Shown here: positions 21,616 through 34,378 of the stretch, one piece after another | Position numbering within the stretch: the first letter of the stretch is position 1 | Layout of the letters: every line of letters begins with the position of its first letter | Assembly (NCBI GenBank): GCA_014607495.2 | Contig: CP053152.1 | Location: forward strand, 11,949,899-12,013,898 | Origin: Carposina sasakii | Taxonomy: Eukaryota > Arthropoda > Insecta > Lepidoptera > Carposinidae | Direction of reading: 5' to 3' | Length of the DNA stretch: 64,000 nucleotides | Program-made: the position numbers and the translations under genes | The notes under the pieces: generated by a model | The model's database searches: none | The model's input: only the letters and a program-made list of their open reading frames with translations | What the model was told of the DNA's origin: nothing

Positions 21616-23035
21616 GTTATTAAAGTTTATTATTAGTGAAGAACTCAAAAAATATTTAATAATATAGAAATCAACCTGAACCAAGCAAAGCAAAGGTAAC
21701 AAATCTTTTCGCAAGCTGATTCACGTTCGATTAGCTAAACCTTAAAGTTGTTCAACCGATTTTGATGAAATTTTACGTTTGTTTAAATGCGTTTAGGTAA
21801 GGTTTCAAAGACAATGTTAAATACTATAGGTAACATCGTAATTAGGTTCCTGTAAGCCAAACTGCTTAGATGAAGGCAACTTGTACTCGTACTCAGTATT
21901 TCACTCACTACTATAGATGAAATTTGAAATTTGGTAAGAAAGTAGATAATGACTAGGGGATCTCCGCTTAGGATTCATGGACGTCCGCTACTTCATTATA
22001 ATATCATGCTTTTATGTTTTAATTTACAAATTTATATATTTTCATATCTTGTCTGCGTAACCTAGTTTAAAACCTCATATAAATAAGTAGGATGTTTTTG
22101 CAGACATACCTATTTACTATTCCGGGCCTCGGCACGGGCGAGCGGATTATTCAAATTTCATGCTATTTTGTCGGGCCGCGGTTCGCGTTGTTTTAATATC
22201 CACATTGCAAGCATCGGGCTTTGTTGTTTCCACGTGACAGGTATTGTTGGAAAATATGAAATACTCATGATATGTACAAAGAAATACAATATTCCGTAGA
22301 ATAGTATTTTTCGTTTTGGTGAAAAGGAGTGTGGTGTGCGCAATTTTGTCCAACCTTCTTAGCAATAATTAATTAACTATATTTTCCTGGAATATATCTA
22401 TCATAAGATCTGTGATTATTCGGGGTTCACTAAGAATCAACTAAGGAACTCAAAGGCGTTTTCTCAGCGAACTAGCAGCCACTGATCTTTTACATCTGAA
22501 CCCGCTTCTTCTTCATCTGAACTCTTCTTCGTGCTCCTGCAGTTCTATTCACCCCATTTTCTCAACATAGTCGTCACCTACGTAAAAATTTTGGCTATCT
22601 CCATCTTATTTCCACTGCCTATTACAATATGCTGCTATTTCCCTCACGTAATTCCTGTGCTCCCGGCAAAGCACTCGAATTAGCATCCAATTTACTTAAT
22701 GGCCGTTCATAGGAGCCTAACGTGTTAAATTCGACTGCTACGTGAGTGCCCTGTAATTTTCCGACTTGAGACTGTATAAAATAGTAATTTCGTAGAGTAA
22801 GTTAAATAGTTTGGAAGAAGTTTTTATTTTTACATTCTATATGGTACCCTACATTGTACCCTATCTTGGGAAAACATTTTATGGCACCCAAAAAACAGGA
22901 AATCTGGTTTTTAAAAAGCTACGCATAGAGCATCTCATCTTCCGCCCACTCGTATACCAGATATAAACTGGCAAGGAAATATATGGCTCTAGAGCTGCAT
23001 TCCGAATTTTAGGCGGCTTTGCTGTTCTGTAACCC

Positions 23036-23168
23036 CACCTCATCTTCATCATCATCATCAGCCTATTGCAGTCCTCTGCTGGACTTAGGCCTCCCTCAGG
23101 GCACGGCACAATACTGCCATGAGGGGTATTTGCCATATAGTCACCACGCTGGGCAACCCCACCTACCA
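23036..23168 (-). mobile_element. RTE-family 3' tail fragment
   Basis: On the plus strand an ATC microsatellite (the ATGAT tail of the element read backwards) leads into CAGCCTATTGCAGTCCTCTG, CTGGACTTAGGCCTCCCTCA, GGGCACGGCACAATACTGCC and ATGAGGGGTATTTGCCATAT. These are the same blocks as at 42001-42107. Only the extreme 3' end was inserted, typical of severe 5' truncation. Confidence 0.7.
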
Positions 23169-23491
23169 ACGTTCAAATTTTATTATATTATATTAGCATT
23201 TACAGTAACGTAAACCTGACGTAAACTAATCAGACGACGCGTATCTCCATACGTCTCCCCGTGTTGACGTGAATGACTTTCCGCATAGGCAGGGGGATGA
23301 CGAGGGTATTTGCAAGATAGTATTTGACATACCTTCACGGCTTCATATAATTTCGCGTGCAAGTTTCCGTTTTCATACCAACCGATGTGACAACGACGCG
23401 ATGGGCTGTCTTGTAAGTATTTATCTTGCAGATTTACAGCCAGGTAGTAACGCATATCTACCATAATTTTTAAACAATGCCATTTGAATCG

Positions 23492-23530
23492 TACGTACCT
23501 ACTTACGTACCTACTTACGTACCTACTTAT
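23492..23530. repeat. Tandem repeat, 12-bp GTACCTACTTAC unit
   Basis: Three consecutive copies of GTACCTACTTAC(G) are directly visible. Short tracts of this kind are frequent in the window as single GTAGGTAC words. Confidence 0.8.
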
Positions 23531-23904
23531 CTGATAAAACTTAATTAACTAATACAAAGTACCTTATTAAAAAAGTGATAACATCAATCGCCTTTAAGTA
23601 TACAGTCCGTCAAGCGTCCGTCCGTCAAATGTATATTCAATTTTGCATATCGTGTCGTCGACAGATCGTAGGGTGTGCAAACAACAATTTAATAATATCG
23701 TGTGTGAACAGGAGATGTATGTACAGTACACACTGATATATTCGATGCTGAGTATAATATGAGTCTTTTGATGTTACTGACTGTCAATGGAGTTTGGTAT
23801 AGAGTTACATTTATCAATGTAACAAAATATAATATTTCTGCCACCTTGTCTGATATGATTTATGGTTTTCTTTTGATGTATATTATGAACGTATGTTTAT
23901 TTCA

Positions 23905-24045
23905 TATTATAAAATTATTAATAAAGAAAATGGAAAAAATTCTTCACCCGAGTGGGAATCGAACCCACGACTGCTGCAAACCGTGCCAGCCGCTATAACC
24001 ACTAAGCCACCAGGTCAATTACTCGGATGACGAATTTTATACGTA
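23905..24045 (-). mobile_element. tRNA-containing SINE (family 3), reverse, 5'-truncated
   Basis: It reads on the plus strand as TATAAAATTATTAATAAAGA, AAATGGAAAAAATTCTTCAC, CCGAGTGGGAATCGAACCCA, the tRNA-like module, and CAATTACTCGGATGACGAAT before the match stops at TTTTAT. The outer 5' block seen in the full copies is missing. The 79-codon frame 23759-23998 merely runs into it. Confidence 0.75.
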
Positions 24046-27000
24046 GTCATCATTTTCGTAGATAGAATGTATGTATAGGTAGGTAAAATTTAATACCATA
24101 TTCCTTGCATTACTCTTGCAAAATAATACGTTCAGTATTCTATTACTACTAGAATTATATTTTTAAGAATACAAGCGATTTGGATTTATGGTAAATATGG
24201 GTGAATTTCCCAGGTACGTTTTTAGCGCGGCGTGGATGAAAATCGTAGTGGAAAGTGCAAAATGCACATTTATTAATTTTTTTTCATTAAGTTCAGACAG
24301 TGATCTAGACTAACGTTTAAACTTAAGACCAAAATCTATTTGTTTACGCATTTAAAAAAATTATCAAAGGCTAAATCTAATTGCGGTGCTATGTCCCCAC
24401 TTCATTTGCAAAAATAAATTTGGCTATTTCAATTTTCGGGTGAAATAATTTAACAGAATACATACATATTTTAAAAATACATTAAATGACACTATTATTT
24501 ACACCATGAGCAGAATTTAACTTAACCCGATAGTACCTGTAACAGCTTTTTAAAAATGTCCGCGGAAAAGTCAATAACGCTGGCGCATTTTAAACATTAC
24601 ACTATTCATCATAATGAATGAGATAGATGCTAAGCTATCTTCCCCGCACTGCTCTGTCAAGTCATCGTATACCAAGTACAAGGATGTTTGATACACTGAA
24701 CAGTTTTCCCGCCAAAAACGTAAGTATAACCTGCGGTGGCGCAGGAATGCAAATTTATCATATAACGGTGTCATGTGTATTTAAAAAACTAAAAAGCTGT
24801 TTAAAAAGAAATTTTACAGATGATTAAAGATTAGATGCATCGACGTAATTGCAAATGAATTATTACAATTAAAATAATAGTGTCCGTTATAATTTGAAAT
24901 TTGTTACTAATTCTAAGTACGGTGTCGCAACTCCAGTGGCTCCGGTGGCAAAAAGAGGGCCACCGTAATTTAATAATGTCACCGTAATTGATATTTTGTC
25001 TTTTTGTATACAGGATGACTGGAAAACGGGTATTATTTCTATTGAGATGTAAAAGTACAGCCCATTTTCTACCTTCATGGGTAGGAAGACCCATTAAAAA
25101 AATTACGGCTTCAGGGGTTATGCCCATTTTGTAATGTTTTTAAAATAACCTTATTATTAAATAGAAATGCATAAAAAAACTAAAATACGTGTATATTTCA
25201 GTAATTCAACTAGATAAATAAATAATCATTGGAGACAAAACAACAGACATCAACTTGGCATTGTCAAAGTACAATTACCAAAAGGTTTATAATTTTTTTC
25301 CTGATTCTTTCCTATTCATTCAAATAATGATTTCACGTAATTCGCACACTTCATTAAACTACATTCAAAAGGTATAATTATGAAAAAGCTTACCAACAGC
25401 TGACTAATAAGAATTTTAAAAGTGCTATCCTATGGCGCGACAACCTTTTTTTAACAAGTAACCTAAGTTTGTAGTCAAATTTAAAAAATACAAAGGTGAT
25501 GAACTGACATTATAATATATTATAATATATATATTATAGCATAGGAATCTTACTGCTATCCAAAGGCCTTTCATGATGCAGTTCAACTCGAATCGAGGTC
25601 ATACCACCACCTCCATCTCGTCTTACTCTTACCCAGGCAGCCGCTCTGTAGCATCCAGCCAGTTGCACTGTTCGTCTATCTTTCGGTGTCTAAACGACTA
25701 ACATGGCTGACACTTTACTGTCCAGTTCCTTTTTGGTAGGCGATTAGCATACCTAATGGTGTTCCTGATGCAGTCTGAGCACTGTAGGTCAATCGATAGA
25801 CAGCATAAGTACACATATCGACAAGTAGACGTTATAAGATCATAGGAAGGGAACCGTTCCTAAATGAACTAAGTTCTTCCAGGCACTTAAGATTCATCTC
25901 TCAATATTAATAGCTGACCAATAAGAATGTAATATTTTTTCGAGTCCTGACTGTTCTCAGAAAAAATGTCTATATATTGAATGTTCTACTGGCCTAGTAG
26001 GTGTACTCATGCACATAATTATTATCTACTTCAATCCACGTTTTGTGATATTGATATGACTTGGCCTTCAGTTCAACCTCAATGAAACCACCCAAAATTG
26101 CTACTATAAATGAACAGTTACGAATAAACCCGAGTAACTTTGCGATAACCCGAGTAGCTTGAACAAGTACGCTTGATGATAACAGAAGAGTTCTACATTC
26201 TACTTGCCTCAATATAACACTGCTATAGGCTGTAGCGCCACGGAATGTATTTTTCGAAACCTTTATTGGTCAGCTGCTGGTAAGCTTTCTCATAATAAGT
26301 TACACTTGATTAGCTTATTAAATAAGGAATTTAGTTTGATAAAGGGTACACGTGACGCAGTATATTATTTTGAAAGAGTAGGGGCTTAATTGGCAAAAAC
26401 ATTTAACAAATTTTGCTTGACCATTCCATGTTGATAGATTTTTGGGAGGTCAAAGTATAAAATGTGATTCATTTCTTATATGCCATTCTACTCTTCTAAA
26501 AGGAGATTTAATAAAAAAAATCATAAAATGTCATATCTCCGTGAATTTCCGGATGGGGTGTTCCTTATATATAAAGGTAGCTAACGAGGTGCACTTTCAC
26601 ATGTGAATAGAAATGATCCTTATTTCTGTTTTTCGAAGATTTTTACGTACATATAAATAAATACGGCTAGGTTCCTGAAATGGGCTAGTCAGAACTGCGA
26701 GATCTTAAAGGAGATACCATGGCCACTACGTTTTATGCTAAGAAAAAACTCACTAGGAAGCATTTTAAAGTATGTAATAATATTTATCTAACTGTTAACG
26801 TGTTCCTTAAATTTGTTATCATAGTTCTAAGCTATCTAATCATGATGATAAACATTATTAGCAAACTAATAAACGAAAATCTAAAGTTTCAAGTTCTTAT
26901 AAAATAAATAAATAGGTAATCCATATGATGTTCTCCTGTATTATAATTCCGCTGGTTGTAATCAATTTCAGTGGAGAGATTTACAATTTCGGTGGTTTGA

Positions 27001-27236
27001 TAATAATATCGATGGCGATTGAAATTTTTAAATGCAGATATCTCGAGAAATAATACGTTTTTAAAAATGTGTACCATATGACTGAATATTATATTTTTGG
27101 CTATTACTTCGAATACAAAAAAGTTATAGAAAGTGGATATAAAATTTCGCCAGCGTAATTAGTCAAAAATCGAGGTTGTTGAAATTCACCCATATATTTT
27201 AAATCTAGATGAACTAAGTACTCAGGTATATTAAAC
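24046..27236. other. Non-coding stretch, no gene supported
   Basis: Open frames of 61-98 codons occur on both strands but none has a recognisable domain. A TA-rich palindromic run lies at 25512-25540. A possible one-ended piece of a TACAGGATG-type element starts near 25012. Nothing else is clear. Confidence 0.45.
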
Positions 27237-27248
27237 AATAAGTTTCAT

Positions 27249-27421
27249 AAAATTATTAATAAAGAAATGGAAAAAATTCTTCACCCGAGTGGGAATCGAA
27301 TCCACGACCACTGCAAACCGTGCCAGCCGCTCTAACCACTGAGCTACCGGGTCAATTACTCAGATGACGAATTTTACCATTTCTTTTCTAAATTATGTAC
27401 ATATTGGCAACGTTATTTTTC
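27249..27421 (-). mobile_element. tRNA-containing SINE (family 3), complete with 11-bp target duplication
   Basis: ATAAGTTTCAT flanks the element on both sides (27238-27248 and 27422-27432). On the minus strand it runs from ATGAAAAATAACGTTGCC, through TGGTAAAATTCGTCATCTGA, AGTAATTGACCCGGTAGCTC and a tRNA-like module (GGTTAGAGCGGCTGGCACGG ... GATTCGATTCCCACTCGGGT), to the tail TTTCTTTATTAATAATTTTA. The duplication proves the 5' block before the tRNA part belongs to the mobile unit. Confidence 0.88.
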
Positions 27422-27831
27422 ATAAGTTTCATCTAAATTCTAAAGATTATGTTCTCGAAGGGTAGCTGGAACATAAAAGAGATCCCTCAGATTCATTTGG
27501 CAGGAACAGATGTAAATGATCAACTTGCCTCTTCTGTGACAAAATAAAAGTTATTAGTTTCTCTTGAAAATGCTCTAAATATAGAATCGGAGGCGATGTT
27601 TTCACGGAAATTACTTTTTCATTTATTTGCATTACTTTCATAAGATGATGGAAAGCATGAATAGGTGTCATGAGATGTAGCGGATGATTGATGACAGTTT
27701 ATAACTTTACTGTTTAGACTTCGAAGCGAAAAGTTTATCCCTGATGAGATACTACGTTTAATACTGCAGAGTTTAGTACCAATAGGGAGCCAAATGTAGG
27801 TACTTGGAGTAACTTTCATAGACAAACCCAG

Positions 27832-27955
27832 AAAGAGATGGTAAATTTGTCATCCGATGGTTAGTGGTTAGAGCGAAAGCACGGTTTGCGAGTGGTCGTG
27901 AGTTAAATCTCACTCGGGTAAAGAATTTTTCATTTTCTTATTAATATTTTATAAA
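27832..27955 (+). mobile_element. tRNA-containing SINE (family 3), old degenerate copy
   Basis: It has GAGATGGTAAATTTGTCATC, CGATGGTTAGTGGTTAGAGC, GTGGTCGTGAGTTAAATCTC, ACTCGGGTAAAGAATTTTTC and CATTTTCTTATTAATATTTT in the family order but with many small deletions. This suggests an older insertion than the copies at 20.6 and 27.3 kb. Confidence 0.65.
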
Positions 27956-28330
27956 ACCAATTAATTATCTTTTTGTTGAAAATAGATTAGATAAATTGAT
28001 GATTATAAAACAGAATGATGGAGCATACTTAAACCAATGCGAAACAGGTACAAGATAATCTAAATAAAGATATTTGGATGATTGTCTGGTTGTTTAAACG
28101 AAATTGCAAGCAAAAATATTTTATTATATCAGGCGTCACCATTCGGAAATTGCAAGCGTCAGCTTTTATAGCTTTTATAGAAATCGGATATACTACTTGA
28201 ATAACTTTCATACACAAAACCAATTCGATTTTATTTTTGTTGAAAATAGATTTGAATAATTGATGATTGAAACCGAATAATGGAGCTTACTTAAACCTAT
28301 TCAAAAAGGTACAAGCTAATCTAATTGAAA
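27955..28330. repeat. Local imperfect duplication, about 265-bp spacing
   Basis: Words at 27955-28070 (TTTTTGTTGAAAATAGATTA, AATTGATGATTATAAAACAG, GGAGCATACTTAAACCAATG, GGTACAAGATAATCTAA) recur in the same order at 28218-28330 (TTTTTGTTGAAAATAGATTT, AATTGATGATTGAAACCGAA, GGAGCTTACTTAAACCTATT, GGTACAAGCTAATCTAA). They are two diverged tandem copies with no coding function visible. Confidence 0.65.
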
Positions 28331-28915
28331 AGTTTGTGAGAAGGAAATTATAAATAGATTTAGACGATTTATAGCAATCGGACATACATCATTGTAGTAG
28401 ACGTCTACAAATTGCTATTTGTTTCTATTATTGCTATTGTGATGGATCGCTTTCCAATTTCTCTCGTTCTTTTATTCGGAGCAAAGTCCAAATGTTGCCA
28501 TAGAAAATTAAAAGCAAACAGTACCGGATGAGAACTGTTTGCACAGGTTTCTAATCAGTCAATAAGTGCTCCCCTAAAACCTTCTGGAGTCAACACAAAA
28601 TAATTTTAGAGACAATTTTTATTGCTGCTGAAAGATTTTGTTTAATACGAAATACCTTTATCGTCAATAGTGTACAGTAATTATGTGTTTTTTGAAGTCA
28701 GATTAAATTAAGTACAATTTTGATAATCTCTCTCTCACTAACCATTAAATTAATGCAGTTGCTTACATTTTATTTCAGAATAAATTCATTAACAATAATA
28801 GAAAAATCGTTATACAAGGGCGAGATGGTTACTTGATAACATCATTTAATACATACCTAAGTGTTCAAAGTAATGCAAAAAAATATTATAAGTAAATATA
28901 GTTTTCTTGTTACAG

Positions 28916-29183
28916 GCTGCTGCAGCGTACTCTTCATCACTCAATATTACATCTAACAGACGGCGACAACAATGTAAAAGTGTCTACCAACGAAATATAC
29001 CAGAAGGACAGTCCTCAATCGAATATTCCAGAACCGGAGCTTCTACCGTACTACTGGGGAATGACACTAAATGTCGGATCTCGGAGTACCTGTGCGGAAA
29101 TAAGAAGTGTGTGCCTATCAATAAGTTTTGCGATGGTAGCAACGATTGTGGAGACTCGTCTGATGAGCCGCGGCATTGCACAA
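28916..29183 (+). CDS. Exon encoding an LDL-receptor class A domain (partial gene)
   Basis: The exon is bounded by acceptor TTTTCTTGTTACAG and donor GTAAGT and is open for 89 codons plus one base (starts phase 0, ends phase 1). Residues about 52-88 form an LDLa module with six cysteines: CRISEYLC, GNKKC, VPINKFC, DGSNDC, GDSSDEPRHC. This includes the acidic D-x-S-D-E calcium-coordination motif, the strongest signature of the family. The N-terminal half is low in motifs, basic (NRRRQQ) and polar, with one extra cysteine. LDLa modules occur in secreted or membrane proteins such as modular serine proteases and CUB/LDLa receptors, where they bind ligand in a calcium-dependent way. Neither signal peptide exon nor downstream domains were found, so the protein family stays open. 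Confidence 0.85.
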
Positions 29184-30200
29184 GTAAGTTTGCATGTTCT
29201 AGTGAATTATAATGGTTTAAAGAAATCAAATAAGGTGATAATTGAAGGTAATATGCTTATATCTACCTAAACGGCTATACTAAACTACAACAAGTGCAGC
29301 ACTCTCTCGTTAGACCACTACGTACCTAAATACTTAAAAAAATTTCATAGGCTCAATTAAAACATAGGATAATTTACGGATTTTATATAACTACTTTAGA
29401 TCGTATAATATTGCCAAAAATATCAAAAGAGCTAAGTCTATTGAACGTCATCCTCAAACCAATTTCCTCAATATTGTATAGGTAGCTAATATATCCCACT
29501 ATGTTATTAACTAGGTTATGTTTCTGTAGAGAATTTATTCATATGATAGAGATGAAATCTTTCTGTAATGGTATATTTAAGTCCAAAACAATGCTAAAAA
29601 GAGATAAATGAGGCGAATGCTATCGATGGCTGGAAATTTATTAATCTTTGAAATAATTGGGATATCGCGTTCGTTGAATCAGCAAGCGGCGCCGCGTGCG
29701 CTCATGTGGAAACTGGGATGCTCATCTGATCTTTTAATGGAATTTATACTTCGTTTCCGGTCGCAGCTTCTTGTTTTAACTAGAAATGTCTGTAAGGTTT
29801 TGGTAATTTCGGACTAGGGGAATGGAAATTCTTTTAAAATGGGACGCATTCTCATGTTAGGTACGGGATCTTTAGGTTAATTACAAAATTCTCACTGTAC
29901 TGATGAAATGCCAGGCCAAAAGTGATACTAGACGAGATGAGATAATATAATTAAGCAAACTATGAAAAAGTTATAAATGAGCAATGCATTGTTTAAAGTA
30001 TACTTACATAAAGGGTAAAAAGCTTAAACTGAGTAAATAAAGTTAGGGCTACCTGGTTGCATAGAGCAATGTCTTGTTATTGATTCCTCATAATCCATTG
30101 ATCTTTTCCCAGGGTTTATAGATTCTAATCAAAATGAATCCTGGGCTTATCTTTATCAATATTCATCTTAGTAATGAACATGTGTAAAACAATATAAATA
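29184..30200. other. Presumed intron of the LDLa gene, nothing recognised
   Basis: It follows the GTAAGT donor. The small frame at 29608-29817 has no domain or splice support. Confidence 0.4.
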
Positions 30201-30204
30201 TATG

Positions 30205-30302
30205 AGGTTAGAGCGATGCACGGAATGCGGGAGGGTCGTGGATTCAAATCTCACTTCGGTGATTTTTCTTTTCATTTTCTTATTAAAATTTATAATATAA
30301 AT
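30205..30302 (+). mobile_element. tRNA-containing SINE (family 3), most degenerate copy
   Basis: GAGGTTAGAGCGATGCACGG, GGGTCGTGGATTCAAATCTC, ACTTCGGTGATTTTTCTTTT and CATTTTCTTATTAAAATTTA keep the order tRNA-like module then tail. The 5' block is absent. Confidence 0.6.
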
Positions 30303-31429
30303 ATTTTAATACATTAGAAATAACTTTTCAAGTAAGCAAGCATATCTTACCACGTTTATGCCTGTACTTAACTACGCCAAACTACGTAGTACACAAGTGG
30401 GCGGACTGTACAGTGTACAGCAATAGTTTGAATTAACTCACTTTGCAGTAAGTTTCATACAGTTCTGCAGCAGTTGTATTGTACAATATTAAAGTTTAAA
30501 CGCTGGGTAATTTGCAGTGGAACATTTTATTTACATTACGAGAAACTCCGAAGCTTAATGAATTATGTTTTTTGTATTGCAATAGTTTAAAGTGCTTAAA
30601 GGACATTGTTGCATATAATTTTGTAAAAGCATTTAAAATATTGGACTAGCTGCACTATTTTCTTGCAGGTTGTTTTATTTAAATTAAAACAAAAATATTG
30701 TTTCTCATTGAAGTCAGATTGTACCGATTTTAATATCGAAGGTAAATGCAAAAGTCCTAGATATAATAAATACGAATAAGTGGGTAATTGCTAATGGTAA
30801 TTAACTGGATCATGGTAAACTGGCTATACCTATAGATATAATTTTGTTTTTATTTATTAAATTAGAAAGCCAACATAATACATAACAGTTCCGTTAAGAT
30901 ACAAGTTGGACAGGAGCGATAATATTATGTATCACAATTACAGGCTAGCACAACTTTTACAATAAATGAAGTAAAACTATTTAACCATTATTTAAGCAAT
31001 GAAGCGTATTAAAACATAAGCATGGACTAAATTGTATTAATCGATTGAAAAACTTTATGCTTAAATACATTTAAAAGATCACCAGTTATATCAATATCAA
31101 TATAATAATTTACACTGTAAAAGTCACGTCATCTACAAAGTATGCACAATTTTAGAAATTAATAATTTACCGATTAGGTTAGTGTTAACTAAATGAGCTT
31201 AAGTATTTTAATTAAATTCCTAATGCAGATTAGTGAAGTAGAGCGGAGTTCCAAATACAATTGCGGTTTAGGTGAACCACATAGTCGTTTTGATACTATT
31301 CCAATACTATGAACAAGTTTGCTGATTACGGTGAACTATAGGTATATCACCTAACTTCTCTAGTATTATAGGTGAAAATAAACATGTGGAAATAATAACA
31401 TTATTGAGCAAAATGTTTCACCAGATGTA

Positions 31430-32070
31430 GGTCGTCGTCAGCCTATTGCAGTCCACTGCTGGACGTAGGCCTCTCCCAGTGTACGCCACATGGCTCGATC
31501 TCCCGTTTTTGCCATCCAGTCACTACCAGCCGTCCTTTTTAATTAAGTCATAGGTCCATCTGGCCGGAGGGCGCCTCACGCTACGCTTGCCGAGGCGCGG
31601 TCTCCATTCGAGAACCCGTTTACTCCACCGTCCATCGGTTCTACGACAGATGTAGCCTGCCCACTGCCCCTTCAGTCTGCTACATTTCGAGACTATGTCT
31701 GTCACTTTGGCTTCTGCCGGATAATCTCGTTTCGGACTTTGTCCATTAGCGAGATTCCGAGTAGTATTGACCTTTCCATAGCTCTCTGAGTGACATGCAA
31801 TCGGTGAGCCAGCCCCACCGTCAGGTTCCAAGTCTCGGCTCCGTAAGTCATGGCTGGTAGAATGCACTGATCGAACACCTTGGTCTTGAGGCATTTGGCA
31901 AGGATGACTCAAAGATATGACGCAACTTCCCAAAACGCTGCCCACCCAAGCTGCACTCTTCTGGTGATTTCTCCCTCGAAGGTATACATACTTCTGAACA
32001 ACTTCTAGGGCTACATCTTCGACGGATATCGGCTCAGGATGATGTAGACCTGGACAAGACCAAGATGTAC
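31430..32070 (-). mobile_element. RTE-type LINE, 5'-truncated and internally deleted
   Basis: The minus strand shows HSESYGKVN, NGQSPKRDYPAE, KVTDIVSKCSRLKGQWAGYI, RRTDGRWSKRVLEWRPRLGK and PPARWTYDL in two frames, ending at the 3' CGTCGTCAG-type tail near 31430. It matches the copy at 55875-57110 block for block but lacks several stretches of it near its 5' side. ORF2 C-terminus only, non-functional. Confidence 0.85.
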
Positions 32071-32639
32071 TTAGGTATAATTATGCATTATCAAAATGTG
32101 GTAACCAGAACTAAAGAATCACTGAAGATTTAACAGCCACGTTTAGAGGCGGGGTCAAATATAAACTATTACCTTATAAAAGTCTTATTTTGGTGGATAT
32201 ACCAGTACTCACATTACAATTTAATCGATTATAGAGTTGTTCCAAATTGCAAACAGTCGCGTTAGGCCATTATCGTAAATGAGTTTTCAGACTTCTTCAA
32301 TTATCGTTTTAGTGTGAAAAGTAGTATGAAATGAAATTAGGAAATCGGTGAAAAATTAATTGCTTCTAGTCTAAATTCATACAGTATTTTGAAAAATCCC
32401 GTCTAAAAATTAGACACTGTTTATAAATATTTCACATCAAAATGTATGGAATATTCTAATTTAGTCTTTGACAATGTCAATTCTTATTTATTACAGGTAT
32501 CCCATATCAATTCAAAAATAAAAATCATATATAAAAAATATAGAAAAGTAATTTAAGTTGAACAATTCCATTCTAAAGTACTACGGCTGAAGTTTTTCAC
32601 TCACTACACATCCGCTTCATTCATATTTAATTTCACCGT

Positions 32640-32880
32640 CTGGAGATTACAATCCCGGGGTACGGTTGCGATTGCGGTTATTTATCTTATTAAGAGCGGC
32701 ACAGAGGCCATTATGCTTTGTTTATAGCCTCATCAGGGTTGCCATTGTGGGCAGCGTCATTAAAACTTAATAATGGCGGATTCAATCCGGGCGTACATTG
32801 ACGTAGCGACATGGACCCGTTCTGTAGGGAGGTCAATAAATTGTTTTTTTCCACCCCCTTCCACCATCGTGCAGTGTAAG
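32640..32880. other. GC-richer island, possible cis-regulatory element
   Basis: This stretch has higher sequence complexity and GC than its flanks (CCCGGGGTACGGTTGCG, GGCGGATTCAATCCGGGCG, GACATGGACCCGTTCTG), no open frame with splice flanks, and no second copy in the window. Single-copy, complex non-coding islands of this kind are candidates for enhancers. This is inference from composition only. Confidence 0.25.
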
Positions 32881-33189
32881 TGTTTTAATAATAATAAATA
32901 GAATCATTACATATCTTAGATTAACAAATTTTTACAGATATTTATAAAACGTATTTATCCATCTTCAACGTCGTATAGTATATAATATCGTATATACTTA
33001 CTAATAAAAATAATTACACAAATAAACATGGCTGTATTCCCAGTTTGGGGCCAGAGCTGCTGGATCACGAAGAAGGTCCACATAGCCACGCTTAGCACCG
33101 CGGGGTCAGATATTAATGATCTGTGGCAAGTTGCTAGATCATCTCCTGGGAGAATACTCCTGAGTCTCTTAGTCGACTCTTATTTTTAT

Positions 33190-33425
33190 TTTATATTCAC
33201 ACACTTCAGAACACATTAACCTAGTCCCACAGTATGATCCCAAGGTCTTGTGTCGTGGGTACTAAGCAACGGTATATGTATAAATACATAGATAAGTATA
33301 GAAACATCCATGACTCGGAAACAAACATTGATATTCATCATATCAATGTTTGCACCTACCAGGATTCGAACCCAGGACCTATGGCGTCGCAGGCAGGGTC
33401 ACTACCTACTAGACCAGTCGGCCGT
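33190..33425 (-). mobile_element. tRNA-derived SINE (family 2), reverse, near full length
   Basis: Plus-strand order: TTCACACACTTCAGAACACA, TTAACCTAGTCCCACA, AAGGTCTTGTGTCGTGGGTA, CTAAGCAACGGTATATG, AACATCCATGACTCGGAAAC, AAACATTGATATTCATCATA, TGCACCTACCAGGATTCGAA and a tRNA-like head ending near 33425. It mirrors the forward copy at 34379-34620. The 116-codon frame 33234-33584 is the SINE read through. Confidence 0.8.
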
Positions 33426-34059
33426 CAAATGACATGCGCGGAAAGAGATGCGGTTCAAATTCTAGTAAAACCCAGCATCATCCATCACAGACATAAAATA
33501 ATAACATTCTTTAAGCTTAACAATGTTTTAGTTCCAGATATTTCATACGTTTTGATGTCAAATGTCGTGTTTAATGGTGTGTAACACGTGGTTTGTTATT
33601 AGCACCTTAACTTTTCACTTAGGTGCAGTGCATTGAATACACCTATCTATATAACTACATTTTGAAAACAGCTCTCGCTGCGTCTTGCTCGAGATGTCTC
33701 CTAGAGCTTGGTTGGTGTTTGTTCGTTAGTTGATCAATGAACCAGCGTCATTGAATCGTAAGATTCGTTTAGGATCTAAATAAAAAAATTATATTCATAT
33801 TATAGCCACTAGAACCAAATATATTGTGCAGAACAGTGCAAATTATACACCCACTCTTTAATAGTATACCTATCAAATCTTATTCCACTTTTCGGCTTAT
33901 TAAATTACGAATGAAAACGATAACCATTATTATTATAATGATGTAATTCATGTTTACAACCTATTGTAGTGCTAAGTCATCTCATGTGAATAGTCAATTT
34001 CAAAGATATAGTCACGACACAGTGGTCCTGTACAAATAGTAGGTATAGTAGAGAGCCTA

Positions 34060-34165
34060 TCAGGCAATGAACTAGAATCTTCTCACTGATCATTTCCAGC
34101 TAGCTCTACTAAGCTTAACGTAGCCGTATGCAGCGTGCCTAATACAAATAGTATAGTAGAGAGCC
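34060..34165. repeat. Dispersed repeat shared with 36330-36440
   Basis: CCTATCAGGCAATGAACTAG, TCATTTCCAGCTAGCTCTAC, TAAGCTTAACGTA and GCAGCGTGCCTAATACAA recur in order at 36330-36440. The second copy belongs to a longer repeat that extends to 36240. Confidence 0.65.
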
Positions 34166-34378
34166 GTAAACACGTAGGAGGTATTACAGTGGTTGGTAAA
34201 GATAGTTTTAGAAGAGAAACATGATATGTTAATTGTGAAATTCCGCTATACACTTTCTGCATAAAAGTCTGTAGGTACCTAATAGCCACATTTCATTTTA
34301 TAAAATAAACCCTTAAACTACCTCAACGTAGTCAGTCATAATATGTGGAGGTATGTCGACGTTGATACCAAATTAGAC

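Noticed and set aside
23183..23464. Possible extra OBP-like or LDLa-like exon (GWYENGNLHAKLYEAVK followed by GTATGT on the minus strand; CDNDAMGC followed by GTAAGT on the plus strand)
   Set aside because: Both strands offer a donor, but the cysteine spacing fits neither family and acceptors are weak.
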